From contig NZ_CP053904.1 in NCBI RefSeq assembly GCF_013256425.1, positions 1,736,001 through 1,800,000 of the forward strand: a stretch of 64,000 nt of DNA. Direction: 5' to 3'. The position numbers were made by a program, and so were the translations under genes. Each line of letters opens with the position of its first letter. Position 1 is the first letter of the stretch. The DNA is from Hymenobacter sp. BRD67 (GTDB taxonomy: Bacteria; Bacteroidota; Bacteroidia; Cytophagales; Hymenobacteraceae). Below are positions 40,940-49,458 of this stretch, one piece after another. The notes below the pieces were generated by a model, which was not told where the DNA came from, searched no databases, and was given only the letters and a program-made list of their open reading frames with translations.

Positions 40940-42256
40940 CTAGATGTACTGATTAATAATGCTTTCGAGCCACTCCTGCTTGCCGCTGCGGGGCGCGGGC
41001 TCGCCGTGCTCGTGCGCGATTTTGCGCAGGTCTTCCAGCGTCAGGCTGCCTTTGGCAAACTCGGCCCCGTGGCCCGTGTCGAACGAGGCGTAGCGCTCCT
41101 GCCGAAACTTCCGGTAGCCCGACTTGGTCAGGATATTGTCGGCCGTTACCAGGGCGCGGGCAAACGTGTCCATGCCCGAGATGTGGGCCACGAAAATATC
41201 CTCCAGGTCGGTCGAGTTGCGGCGGGTCTTGGCGTCGAAGTTGATGCCGCCGTGCTTGAAGCCGCCGTGCTCCAGAATAATGAGCATGCTCTCGGTCAGC
41301 TCGTTGAGGTTGTTCGGGAACTGGTCGGTGTCCCAGCCGTTCTGGTAGTCGCCCCGGTTGGCATCCATCGAGCCCAGCATATCGGCGTCGGCCGCCACTT
41401 GCAGCTCGTGCTGAAAGGTGTGGCCCGCCAGCGTGGCGTGGTTCACTTCCAAGTTGAGCATAAAGTCTTTATCCAGGCCGTGCTCCTTCAGGAAGCCGAT
41501 AACGGTGGCCGCGTCGAAGTCGTACTGGTGCTTGGTGGGCTCGGCCGGCTTGGGCTCGATAAAGAACTTGCCGGTGAAGCCCTGCTTACGGGCGTAGTCG
41601 CGGGCCATGGTCAGGAAGCGGGCCATGTTGGCCTGCTCGCGCTTCATATCGGTATTGAGCAACGTCATGTAGCCCTCGCGGCCACCCCAGAACACGTAGT
41701 TCTCACCACCCAGCGCAATGGTCGCGTCGATGGCATTCTTCACCTGGGTGCCGGCGTGGGCCACTACCGCAAAGTCGGGGTTGGTGCTGGCGCCGTTCAT
41801 GTAGCGGGGGTGCGAAAACACGTTGGCCGTGCCCCACAGCAGCTTCATGCCGGTGGCCTGCTGGTGCTGCCGGGCATAGTCCACGATGGTGCTCAGGTTG
41901 CTTTCGTACTCGCGCAGCGAGCTGCCCTCCTCCACCAGGTCAATGTCGTGAAAGCAATAGTAGGGCGTGCCGAGCTTCACGAAGAACTCGAACGCGGCGT
42001 CCATCTTGTCTTTGGCGCGGCCGATAATTTCGGGGTGCGCGTCCCAGGCAAACTTCTTGGTGCCGGGGCCAAACGGGTCGCCGCCCGTGCCCACGAAGGT
42101 GTGCCAGTAGGCCGTAGCGAAGCGCAGATGCTCCTTCATGGTTTTGCCGGCCACCACGCGGCTTTCGTCGTACCACTTGAAGGCCAGGTGGTTGTCAGAG
42201 TCGCGGCCTTCGTACTTTATCTTGTCGATGCCTTTAAAAAATTCAGAAGCAGCCAT
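40940..42256 (-). CDS. xylA: Xylose isomerase
   Basis: Cytoplasmic metal-dependent isomerase converting D-xylose to D-xylulose; 438 aa, the class II length. Motifs include [20 protein letters not shown], the catalytic His in [65 protein letters not shown] and the metal-binding [17 protein letters not shown]. Uninterrupted. It lies between xylB and the transketolase gene in the operon, 68 bases after xylB. The long plus-strand ORF over it is a shadow. Confidence 0.97.
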   Translation of the reverse strand: MAASEFFKGIDKIKYEGRDSDNHLAFKWYDESRVVAGKTMKEHLRFATAYWHTFVGTGGDPFGPGTKKFAWDAHPEIIGRAKDKMDAAFEFFVKLGTPYYCFHDIDLVEEGSSLREYESNLSTIVDYARQHQQATGMKLLWGTANVFSHPRYMNGASTNPDFAVVAHAGTQVKNAIDATIALGGENYVFWGGREGYMTLLNTDMKREQANMARFLTMARDYARKQGFTGKFFIEPKPAEPTKHQYDFDAATVIGFLKEHGLDKDFMLNLEVNHATLAGHTFQHELQVAADADMLGSMDANRGDYQNGWDTDQFPNNLNELTESMLIILEHGGFKHGGINFDAKTRRNSTDLEDIFVAHISGMDTFARALVTADNILTKSGYRKFRQERYASFDTGHGAEFAKGSLTLEDLRKIAHEHGEPAPRSGKQEWLESIINQYI

Positions 42257-42324
42257 ATTGGGAGATGGTTAAGGGTAGTTGAGGTAATGCTTTAAAGTAG
42301 TGCCAAGCGGGCTTCGCCTCACCG

Positions 42325-43830
42325 CTAAGCCAGCAGTAACGCTGCCGGCCTGGTTTCGCGGGCCAGCAGCGTCTGCCAGTCTGAGTACGTTTCCTGGTAC
42401 TGCGCCTGCAGGGCCGGCGTAGGCTCTACGGTGCTGATGCGCACCAACCCAGTGAATGCTTCGGCTGCACTGGCATAAATGCCGGCCCCGATGCCGGCCC
42501 CGCGCGCCGCTCCCTGCGCCGCGTCGGTGTCGTAGAGTTCCAGCGTCAGGTTGCCGCAGTTCACGAAGGCCTCGCGGAAAACCGGGCTCAGAAACATGTT
42601 GGCGTGGCCGGCGCGCACTTTCTGCACCTGCACGCCCGCCGCGCGCATGATGTCCATACCGTAGTTCAGGGCGTACACGATGCCCTCCTGGGCAGCGCGA
42701 AATATATGTTTTTTACTATGTATATTAAATTGCAGCCCGTGCAGGCCGGCAGCGGCCGGCCGGTTTTCGAGAATGCGCTCGGCCCCGTTGCCGAAGGGCA
42801 GAAACAGCAGGCCCTCCGCCCCTACCGGAGCCTGGGCGGCCAGCGTATTTAGCTGCTCATAAGGCAGGTCGCCCACGAGCTTGCGCAGCCAGCTGTTGAG
42901 AATACCGGTGCCGTTGAGGCACATCAGCACGCCGTTTTTGGGGTGCTCGCGGGTGCTGTTGACGTGCACAAACGAATTGACGCGTGAGCGCGGGTCGGCG
43001 GTGGTGGTTTCGTTGATGCCGTACACGACGCCGCTGGTACCGCCGGTGGCCGCTACTTCACCTGCATTCAATACATTGAGTGAGAAGGCATTATTGGGCT
43101 GGTCGCCGGCGCGGTAGCTGATGGGCGTGCCGGCCACCAGCCCCAGCGTTTGGGCGGCCTCGGCGGTGAGGTGGCCCTGCACGGCGAAGGTATCGACCAC
43201 CTCGGGCAGCAGCTCGGCGCTGATGCCGTAATAGTCGAGCAGCTCCTGAGCGATGGCCTGCCGCTTGAAATTCCAGAATACGCCTTCCGACAAGCCCGAA
43301 ACCGTGGTTTGCAGCTGGCCCGTGAGCTGGTAGGCGAGGTAGTCGCCGGGCAGCAGCATCTTGTGGATTCGGGCGTAAATCTCCGGCTCGTTCTCGCGCA
43401 CCCACTTGAGCTTGGAGGCGGTAAAATTGCCGGGCGAATTCAGGAAGTTTTGCAGGCAAAACTCCTCTCCCAGCTCGGCAAAAGCCTGGTTGCCGATTTC
43501 CACAGCGCGGCTGTCGCACCAGATGATAGCGGGCCGCAAAACGTGGCCGGCCTGGTCGAGCAGCACCAGCCCGTGCATCTGGTAGGTGATGCCGATACCG
43601 GCCAGCAGCGTGGCATCGAAGCCGTAGGCGGCCTTAAGCTGATGGGTGGCATTGATAACTTCCTGCCACCAGCGCTCGGGGCGCTGCTCGGCCCAGCCAG
43701 CCTGGGGCACGGCGATTTCCATCTCGGTTTGGGGCGAGGTAACGGCCGCCACGCACCGCCCGGTAGCGATGTCGAGCAGCGAAGCTTTGATGGAAGAGCT
43801 ACCGATATCGTAGCCGAGGAGGTATTTCAT
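42325..43830 (-). CDS. xylB: Xylulokinase (FGGY family)
   Basis: FGGY-family carbohydrate kinase, 501 aa from ATG 43830 (MKYLLGYDIGSSSIKASLLD). It phosphorylates D-xylulose to xylulose 5-phosphate. It shows the N-terminal phosphate-binding GYDIGSSSIKA loop, QAGWAEQRPERWWQEVINAT, GIGITYQMHGLVLLD, WCDSRA, and in the second domain ATGGTSGVVYGI and FLSPVFREAFVNCGNLTLELYDTDAAQGAARGAGIGAG. Substrate is assigned from its place next to xylA, as FGGY kinases cannot be separated safely by motif alone. The frame is intact. Confidence 0.93.
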   Translation of the reverse strand: MKYLLGYDIGSSSIKASLLDIATGRCVAAVTSPQTEMEIAVPQAGWAEQRPERWWQEVINATHQLKAAYGFDATLLAGIGITYQMHGLVLLDQAGHVLRPAIIWCDSRAVEIGNQAFAELGEEFCLQNFLNSPGNFTASKLKWVRENEPEIYARIHKMLLPGDYLAYQLTGQLQTTVSGLSEGVFWNFKRQAIAQELLDYYGISAELLPEVVDTFAVQGHLTAEAAQTLGLVAGTPISYRAGDQPNNAFSLNVLNAGEVAATGGTSGVVYGINETTTADPRSRVNSFVHVNSTREHPKNGVLMCLNGTGILNSWLRKLVGDLPYEQLNTLAAQAPVGAEGLLFLPFGNGAERILENRPAAAGLHGLQFNIHSKKHIFRAAQEGIVYALNYGMDIMRAAGVQVQKVRAGHANMFLSPVFREAFVNCGNLTLELYDTDAAQGAARGAGIGAGIYASAAEAFTGLVRISTVEPTPALQAQYQETYSDWQTLLARETRPAALLLA

Positions 43831-43912
43831 AAGGCAAAGCAACAGCCGGGGCCGCGCCGGAATGGCTAGCGTAAAAGTGAAAGCTGGTATAACGGGTATA
43901 AAACGGGCTAAC

Positions 43913-45883
43913 TCAAAAATCGTCGGTGCGAAAAGTGGAAGCTGGCAGGCCCTCTTTGTTATACAGGTTGGCTCCTTCCGGATTGTCGGCCCAGGCGTAG
44001 CGCACAGCTACCGGAGCGGCTACCTGGTCGCTCCAGACTACCACTTTATCGCCTACCACCCGCGCCTGGGCCGGCACAAACTTATGGTCGGGCCCGGCCA
44101 CGGTAAAGCCCGCCAGCGGACCACCGCCTTTGGCCACCAGCCCGCTCCCGACGCTGGTAAAGCTCAGCGTTACCTTATTCCCCACTGCTTTCATCGTTTG
44201 GTAGAGCGGACCGGAGGCCACGACTTTGGCATCGCCATAGGCCACCTTCTCGGCCGCCAGGGCCAGGCGGTGGCCCACGGTCTGCTTGTCGAGGGGGTGA
44301 ATGTCGTTCCACTCGCCCACGTCCGAAATGACGGCCAGACCGGTGTGCGGCAAGGCCAGCAGGCGGCGCTGCGCATCGCGAACCAGAGCCTGATTGCTCT
44401 CGCCCGGCTCCTTTTTAGCGGCGTTGATATTGGCCAGCTGCACGAGCAAGAAAGGCAGGTCGGGCCGCTGAAAGTGGGCGCGCCAATCGTTGACGAGGCT
44501 CGTGGTCAGGGCCTGGTAGTCGGCCGGGTGGCCGGTATTCGACTCGCCCTGGTACCACAGCACTCCCCTGATGGCACAGGGGAGCACGGGGGCCACCAGG
44601 CCGTTATAGAGCCCGCCCGGCTGGTACTGGAACGTAGTAGTGCCGGGCGTAGGCGGCACGGCCGCGCCCAGCTTGTACTGCCAGGGGCCGCGCAGGTCGA
44701 GCACCTGGCCGCCGGCCGTGAGCTGGTATTTTTTATCGAGGGTAAAGCCGCCGCGCCCCCCGTTGCTGATGAGGCGCACCGTCACTACGTTTTTGCCCGG
44801 CTTGAGCACGCCGGGACCAAAATCGTATTTGCGGGGCGGATAGCGGTAGGCGGTGGTGCCCACCAGCTGCCCGTTGATATAGGTGGAGTCGGCATCGACG
44901 AGGGTACCCAGCTCCAGGCGGGCCGCTTTGCCCGTCATGCTGGCGGGCACCTCTATTTCCTTGCGAAACCAGAGCACGCCGTTGACCGGTCCGAGCGGGG
45001 TCTGGTCGGCCCACTCGCCGGGCACGCTCATCGTGGCCCAGCCGCTGGCGTCGTAGCCGGAACTGTACCACTTTGGCTGGCCCGGCGCTTCGCCCTGGTC
45101 GGCCTGGTGCAGCTGCTGGTACCAGGCCCCAACGGCCGCACCTTCGTGCTGCCTGGTGCTGGCCACCAGAGCGCTATCCTTATAGGGCGCGCTCTGCTGC
45201 TCATACCTGGGAAACTGCTTGAGCGCGTCGGCGCTCAGCCAGGCTTCGGCCGGCGACCCACCCACGGCGTTCTTTATCAGCCCCACGGGCACCTGGTAGC
45301 GGGCGTTGATTTCCTTGGCGAAGAAATAGCCCACGGCCGAGAAGTTGAGCACGGTTTCGGGGGTTGCCGCTACCCAGCTGCCGCCCGTCACATCGGCCCT
45401 GGGGCCGGTGAAGGCATAGCGCATGGGCATGTCGAACTGCCGGATGCGCGGGTTGGCGGCCTGAGCAATTACCTCGGGGTATTTGTCGCGCACGCGGCGC
45501 ATGGGCAGCTCCATGTTCGACTGGCCCGAGCAGAGCCAGACGTCGCCCACCAGGATATCGGTTAGCGCGAGGTGGTTGCTGGCCGTGATAGCAAGCGTGT
45601 AAGGGCCGCCGGCTTTCAGCGCTGGCAGCAGCACGCGCCACTGGCCATCGGCGCCGGTAGTGGCGCGGTAGGTTTTACCCTGAAAAGCCACCGCCACCGG
45701 CTCGCCCGCTCTGGCCCAGCCCCAGATGCGCATCGGCGTCTCGCGCTGGAGCACCATGCCACTGCTTACCAGGCGCGGCAGGCGCACCTGGGCGTGGGCG
45801 GCCGGGGCGGCCAGCAGGCAGCCGCTCAGCAAGGCCAGCCAGCCGCCGGGCCGGAGTATTCCAGCAGAAAGCATACGTGTCAT
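43913..45883 (-). CDS. Sialate O-acetylesterase-type (SASA) carbohydrate esterase
   Basis: Exported SGNH-fold esterase of the SASA family, 656 aa with a signal peptide (WLALLSGCLLAAPAAHAQ). The catalytic Ser is in DVWLCSGQSNMELPM, a conserved block III is GVLWYQGESNTG, and the Asp/His pair is in GEWNDIHPLDKQTV. A jelly-roll insert of about 140 residues (about 250-400; SSGYDASGWATMSVPGEW to RLISNGGRGGFTL) lies between the SGNH parts, as in many Bacteroidota members. In a xylan locus the likely job is removal of acetyl groups from xylo-oligosaccharides; that is inference. It ends 30 bases after 43883-type C-terminus FRTDDF. Intact reading. Confidence 0.85.
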   Translation of the reverse strand: MTRMLSAGILRPGGWLALLSGCLLAAPAAHAQVRLPRLVSSGMVLQRETPMRIWGWARAGEPVAVAFQGKTYRATTGADGQWRVLLPALKAGGPYTLAITASNHLALTDILVGDVWLCSGQSNMELPMRRVRDKYPEVIAQAANPRIRQFDMPMRYAFTGPRADVTGGSWVAATPETVLNFSAVGYFFAKEINARYQVPVGLIKNAVGGSPAEAWLSADALKQFPRYEQQSAPYKDSALVASTRQHEGAAVGAWYQQLHQADQGEAPGQPKWYSSGYDASGWATMSVPGEWADQTPLGPVNGVLWFRKEIEVPASMTGKAARLELGTLVDADSTYINGQLVGTTAYRYPPRKYDFGPGVLKPGKNVVTVRLISNGGRGGFTLDKKYQLTAGGQVLDLRGPWQYKLGAAVPPTPGTTTFQYQPGGLYNGLVAPVLPCAIRGVLWYQGESNTGHPADYQALTTSLVNDWRAHFQRPDLPFLLVQLANINAAKKEPGESNQALVRDAQRRLLALPHTGLAVISDVGEWNDIHPLDKQTVGHRLALAAEKVAYGDAKVVASGPLYQTMKAVGNKVTLSFTSVGSGLVAKGGGPLAGFTVAGPDHKFVPAQARVVGDKVVVWSDQVAAPVAVRYAWADNPEGANLYNKEGLPASTFRTDDF

Positions 45884-45893
45884 GTACCGGCCC

Positions 45894-47510
45894 TTAATAG
45901 GTGTAGATTTTTACGTGTTGAATCATATACTCATTGCCGGGCACGCGCACGTGACGGCCCTGGTGGTCCTCGTCGCCGTTCAGGCGGCGGCCGGGCATCC
46001 ACTTTTCGCCTTCAAAGTGGCCTTCCTCCACGCTCAGGTAGCCGGCGCGTTTCCCGGGGGCAATGGGCTCGCAGGTAAGTACGATGCCGGTACCAACCAG
46101 GTAAAACTCGTCGGGGCCTACTGCGATGAGCAGGCCGCCGCCCGGCGTCCAGTCCGCTTTTTTAGCACCCAGCGACCAGCCCAGGGTGTATTCGTGCTTA
46201 GCCGAGAAGCGGTAGTTGCCCAGCGTGGCGGTGCGGGCGGCCGAGTCTTTCTGCACCAGAAAGCCGCGCACCTGCCCGGCGGGCTGCTGCCGGGCCAGCA
46301 GAAAGCTTACCTGCTGCAGCAACTCGTAGGCTTTGCCGATGGGCGCCCCCTTGAGCGTATCGCTGCCCTCAATAGCAAAGGGCGAGAACGACAGACAGTT
46401 GTAGTTGCCAAAGGCAAAAAATGCCTTGGCCGCCACGCCGTCTTCAAAGCGGATTTCAGGAATAAAGAGCGGGTTACCACCGCGCGTGTACAGGTCGCAC
46501 CAGTGCTTAAAATCGGGGTTATAGAAGTCGGGAGCCAGGATATCGATGGCCGGGGCGCCGGCCTGCCACACATCCATTAGGTGGGGCAGCGGGCCAGCGC
46601 TGGGGTACTTGCCAGGCGGCACGCCCGGCCGGTTGAGGGCAGCATTCACGTACATGGGCAAGGGGTAAGCGGCTTTGCCGGCGGCAGCTACGGCGTTGGT
46701 GTACACGGCGTAGTACCAGGCCATGAAAATCTCGTCCGTGGCCAAGCTTTTGCCAAACACCTCCTCCCAGGTACCTGTAGTTTTGGAGCCCTGCCGCTGC
46801 CAGATGGCCGCGAACTCGGGCTTTAAGCTTTTGCGCTCGCGCTGCATATAGGCAAGCAGCGGGGCAGGTACGGGCTGCCGGAACGCCACATTGGCGCGGG
46901 CATCGTAGCTGCGGGCGGTGGGCAACATACCAATCTCATTTTCGACCTGCACGGTTATCACGGTATGCTGCTGGTCATCAGTAGCCTTCAGGTGCTGCAT
47001 AAGCTGCCCGAAGGCCCGGCGGTCGGCCTCCAGGTTGCGGGGCTCGAAGGGCGTCAGGATTTCCTCCGGCACCCCTTTATCGCTTTCTACGCGCGGGAAG
47101 CGCTTGGTATCGGTTTTAACCCAGGCGGGCGCGTAGCACGACATGCTGTTTTTCCAGGCCCCGAACCAGAGGAGTACCAGCTTCAGGTGGTACTGGCGGG
47201 CGTCGCGCAGCAAGTCATCAAGTAGCGTAAAGTCAAACTTGCCCTCGGTGGGCTCCAGCAGCTCCCAATAGACCGGCGCAATTACCGTATTCAGGTGCAT
47301 GGCCTTCAGGCGGGGCCACACGGGCTGCATGTAGGCCGTGCTCGAAGCAGTGGAGTTGCCCAGCTCGCCACCGAGCACGAAATACGGCTTACCATCAACC
47401 AGCAGCTGCGTACTCGAACCGGTTTTCACGAGCCGGGGCAGGCCGCTTTGGGCCTGCGCCCTCAGCGCGCCCAACCACAGCAGGCAAACCAGAAAGAACT
47501 TGCTTGTCAA
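45894..47510 (-). CDS. GH35-type beta-galactosidase (DUF5597 C-terminus)
   Basis: Exported glycoside hydrolase of the GH35/GH42-like clan A, 538 aa with signal peptide (FFLVCLLWLGALRAQA). Family features are LLVDGKPYFVLGGELGNS, MHLNTVIAPVYWELLEPTEG, LVLLWFGAWKNSMSCYAPAWV, the acid/base Glu in TVQVENEIGMLP and the nucleophile Glu in LFIPEIRFEDG. The C-terminal 150 residues resemble DUF5597. Related enzymes in plant cell-wall loci remove terminal beta-galactose, for example from decorated side chains. The link to xylan side chains is inferred from position. It lies 10 bases upstream of the SASA gene. Confidence 0.85.
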   Translation of the reverse strand: MTSKFFLVCLLWLGALRAQAQSGLPRLVKTGSSTQLLVDGKPYFVLGGELGNSTASSTAYMQPVWPRLKAMHLNTVIAPVYWELLEPTEGKFDFTLLDDLLRDARQYHLKLVLLWFGAWKNSMSCYAPAWVKTDTKRFPRVESDKGVPEEILTPFEPRNLEADRRAFGQLMQHLKATDDQQHTVITVQVENEIGMLPTARSYDARANVAFRQPVPAPLLAYMQRERKSLKPEFAAIWQRQGSKTTGTWEEVFGKSLATDEIFMAWYYAVYTNAVAAAGKAAYPLPMYVNAALNRPGVPPGKYPSAGPLPHLMDVWQAGAPAIDILAPDFYNPDFKHWCDLYTRGGNPLFIPEIRFEDGVAAKAFFAFGNYNCLSFSPFAIEGSDTLKGAPIGKAYELLQQVSFLLARQQPAGQVRGFLVQKDSAARTATLGNYRFSAKHEYTLGWSLGAKKADWTPGGGLLIAVGPDEFYLVGTGIVLTCEPIAPGKRAGYLSVEEGHFEGEKWMPGRRLNGDEDHQGRHVRVPGNEYMIQHVKIYTY

Positions 47511-47561
47511 AATATTCAGCCGGCTAAGTAGTCGATAAAGCTGGGCGGGCCAGCGAAAAGG

Positions 47562-47588
47562 GCGGCCGGACCGCGGTAGTCCGGCCGC
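47562..47588 (-). terminator. Attenuating hairpin between susD and the GH35 gene
   Basis: A 10-bp stem GCGGCCGGAC/GTCCGGCCGC (47562-47571 with 47579-47588) and a 7-base loop start 13 bases after the susD stop. The T tract is weak (CCCTTTTCG), so partial termination or 3'-end protection of the susCD mRNA is more likely than a full stop. Confidence 0.55.
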
Positions 47589-47600
47589 CGCTTAATCGCG

Positions 47601-49361
47601 TTAGTAACCCGGATTCTGGGTGATTTTACCGCTGGTACGGTCAACCTCAGTTTGCGGAATAGGCCGCAGCACGTGGAAGTCTTTAATGTTGATAGCGGCG
47701 TTGGAGCCATACACGCCGCCTTTGGTAAAGCCGGTGGTAACGGCCGTCAGCGGGGGCGAATAGCTGGTATTGCGCTCCCGCACCAGCAGCTGGCCGGTGC
47801 GCTTGAGGTCGTACCAGCGCGTGAACTCCCCACACAGCTCGCGGGTGCGCTCGTTGAGGATAAAGTCGAGGGTTACCTGAGCGGCGGTGATGTCCATCGC
47901 CGCCTTTTTGCCGCTGGCAGCGGCGCGCTCCCGCACCACGTTGAGGTACGTGGCGGCCTGGGCCGCATTCCCAAGGTAGTAATACGCCTCGGCCGCTATC
48001 AGGTACGTTTCGGCCAGGCGGTAGATGATGTTGGGCCGGGTCGAAAAGCCGTTGACGGAGGTGCGGTTGCGCGAATCAAACTTGTTCAGGGTCGGGAAGT
48101 ACTCGGTGGTGTACTGGCTGGGAGTTATTACCACGTACGGCACCGGCTGGCGGGCAGCAATCTGGGCCAGCTTGGCGGCCGGCAATTCCCGGCCGGGGTA
48201 CCAGGCGGCGGTGTCGCCGACTACTGCCTTGGTGCTGCCGGCGTTGCCGCCGGGCGAGTTTACCAGGTACGTCGTCGTAAACCACTTGTTGTAGCGCGCG
48301 TCGGTGGTGCGCAGCTGCGCGCCCGATTCCAGGGCGTTGCCAGCGGCATCGCGCAGGATGTAGGAGTCTTCCAGATAGTGCGTGACGCAGTGCCGGGCAA
48401 ACGGCCGGCCGTTGTTGACGTCGCGCACCATGTTGGGCAGCTTGTCGTAGCGGCTGCGGTACTGATAGCCCAGTACATTTTCGCCGCCAAACGTGAAGCC
48501 GTCGATGCGGTTAAACGTTGCGTCGCCGCTGAACTGCACGTTCATGATAACTTCCTTGCCGTTCTCGTTGCCTTCGGCAAACACGGTGGCGGGGTCCGTT
48601 TCCAGGCCCAGGCCATAGCGGCCCTGGTTGTCAATCAGCTCCTTGGCATACTTGGCGGCATTGGTATAGTCGTCGCTTTGCTTGGCCGAGGAGGTAGCGC
48701 GGGTCAGGTACACTTTGGCCAGCAGGTGCAGGGCCGTGGCGCGCGTTACGCGGCCGGGCTGGGCGGGCTTGTCGGCAATGGTGCCCAGGGCATCGGTCAG
48801 GTCCTTGATAATCTGGGTGTACACATCAGCCATCGGGGCCCGCGTGATGTCCTTGGTGGGCGAGTCCACGAAGCTCAGCATCAGGGGCACGTCGCCGAAG
48901 TCCTGCACCAGCACGAAGTAGTACTGCGCCCGCAGCAGCTTGGTTTCGGCCACCAGCTGCGTAATGCGGACCGGCGTCAGGCCCTGCACCGTGGCCGAGT
49001 ACTGCAGCACGCCGTTGGCGGTGTTGATGGCCGAGTAGCACGTGCTCCAGATAAAGGAGTGCGAGCCGTCGTTGACCGGGGTCAGGGCCGAGGGGTCGTA
49101 GTCGCTCAGGCCACTGCTGGCCGTGATGCCGTTGGTCCACTGGTCGGTGCCCGCCTCGGTGGTAAAGGTCGAGGCATCGTTGCCATAAACCTGGCGCAGG
49201 GCCGAGTATACGCCCGTCACGCCGGCCTCTACCCCCTGCGAGGTGCTCAGGAAGGACGGCGTCAGGATGGAGGTCGGGTTTTCGTCCAGAATGTCCTTTT
49301 TGCAGCCGCCGGAGGCCAGCAGCAAGGACGCTCCAATGCTTACTAATACTATATTTTTCAT
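47601..49361 (-). CDS. susD: SusD/RagB-family glycan-binding lipoprotein
   Basis: Outer-membrane lipoprotein that binds oligosaccharides and caps the SusC transporter, 586 aa. ATG 49361 starts a lipoprotein signal (MKNIVLVSIGASLLLASGGC). SusD features include ENPTSILTPSFLSTSQGVEAGVTGVYSALRQ, ETKLLRAQYYFVLVQDFGDVPL, TRATALHLLAKVYLTRA and the C-terminal FILNERTRELCGEFTRWYDLKRTGQL and HVLRPIPQTEVDR blocks. The frame open upstream to 49484 lacks a signal and is ignored. It directly follows the susC gene. Confidence 0.93.
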   Translation of the reverse strand: MKNIVLVSIGASLLLASGGCKKDILDENPTSILTPSFLSTSQGVEAGVTGVYSALRQVYGNDASTFTTEAGTDQWTNGITASSGLSDYDPSALTPVNDGSHSFIWSTCYSAINTANGVLQYSATVQGLTPVRITQLVAETKLLRAQYYFVLVQDFGDVPLMLSFVDSPTKDITRAPMADVYTQIIKDLTDALGTIADKPAQPGRVTRATALHLLAKVYLTRATSSAKQSDDYTNAAKYAKELIDNQGRYGLGLETDPATVFAEGNENGKEVIMNVQFSGDATFNRIDGFTFGGENVLGYQYRSRYDKLPNMVRDVNNGRPFARHCVTHYLEDSYILRDAAGNALESGAQLRTTDARYNKWFTTTYLVNSPGGNAGSTKAVVGDTAAWYPGRELPAAKLAQIAARQPVPYVVITPSQYTTEYFPTLNKFDSRNRTSVNGFSTRPNIIYRLAETYLIAAEAYYYLGNAAQAATYLNVVRERAAASGKKAAMDITAAQVTLDFILNERTRELCGEFTRWYDLKRTGQLLVRERNTSYSPPLTAVTTGFTKGGVYGSNAAINIKDFHVLRPIPQTEVDRTSGKITQNPGY

Positions 49362-49458
49362 ATATAGATGGCGCTGGGCGCCGGAAAAACGAGTGGGTGA
49401 GAAAAGGGGCAGGCCCCTGGTAAGCGGCGCGCCAGGCCGCCTACCAGGCTCCGGCAGA

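Noticed and set aside
43862..45565. 567-codon plus-strand ORF antisense to the SASA esterase gene
   Set aside because: Long antisense frames are common here because of high GC at third positions; the opposite strand encodes an unmistakable esterase and this reading has no recognisable domain. The same holds for antisense ORFs at 41006-42295, 47652-49346, 49243-51192 and 862-1758.
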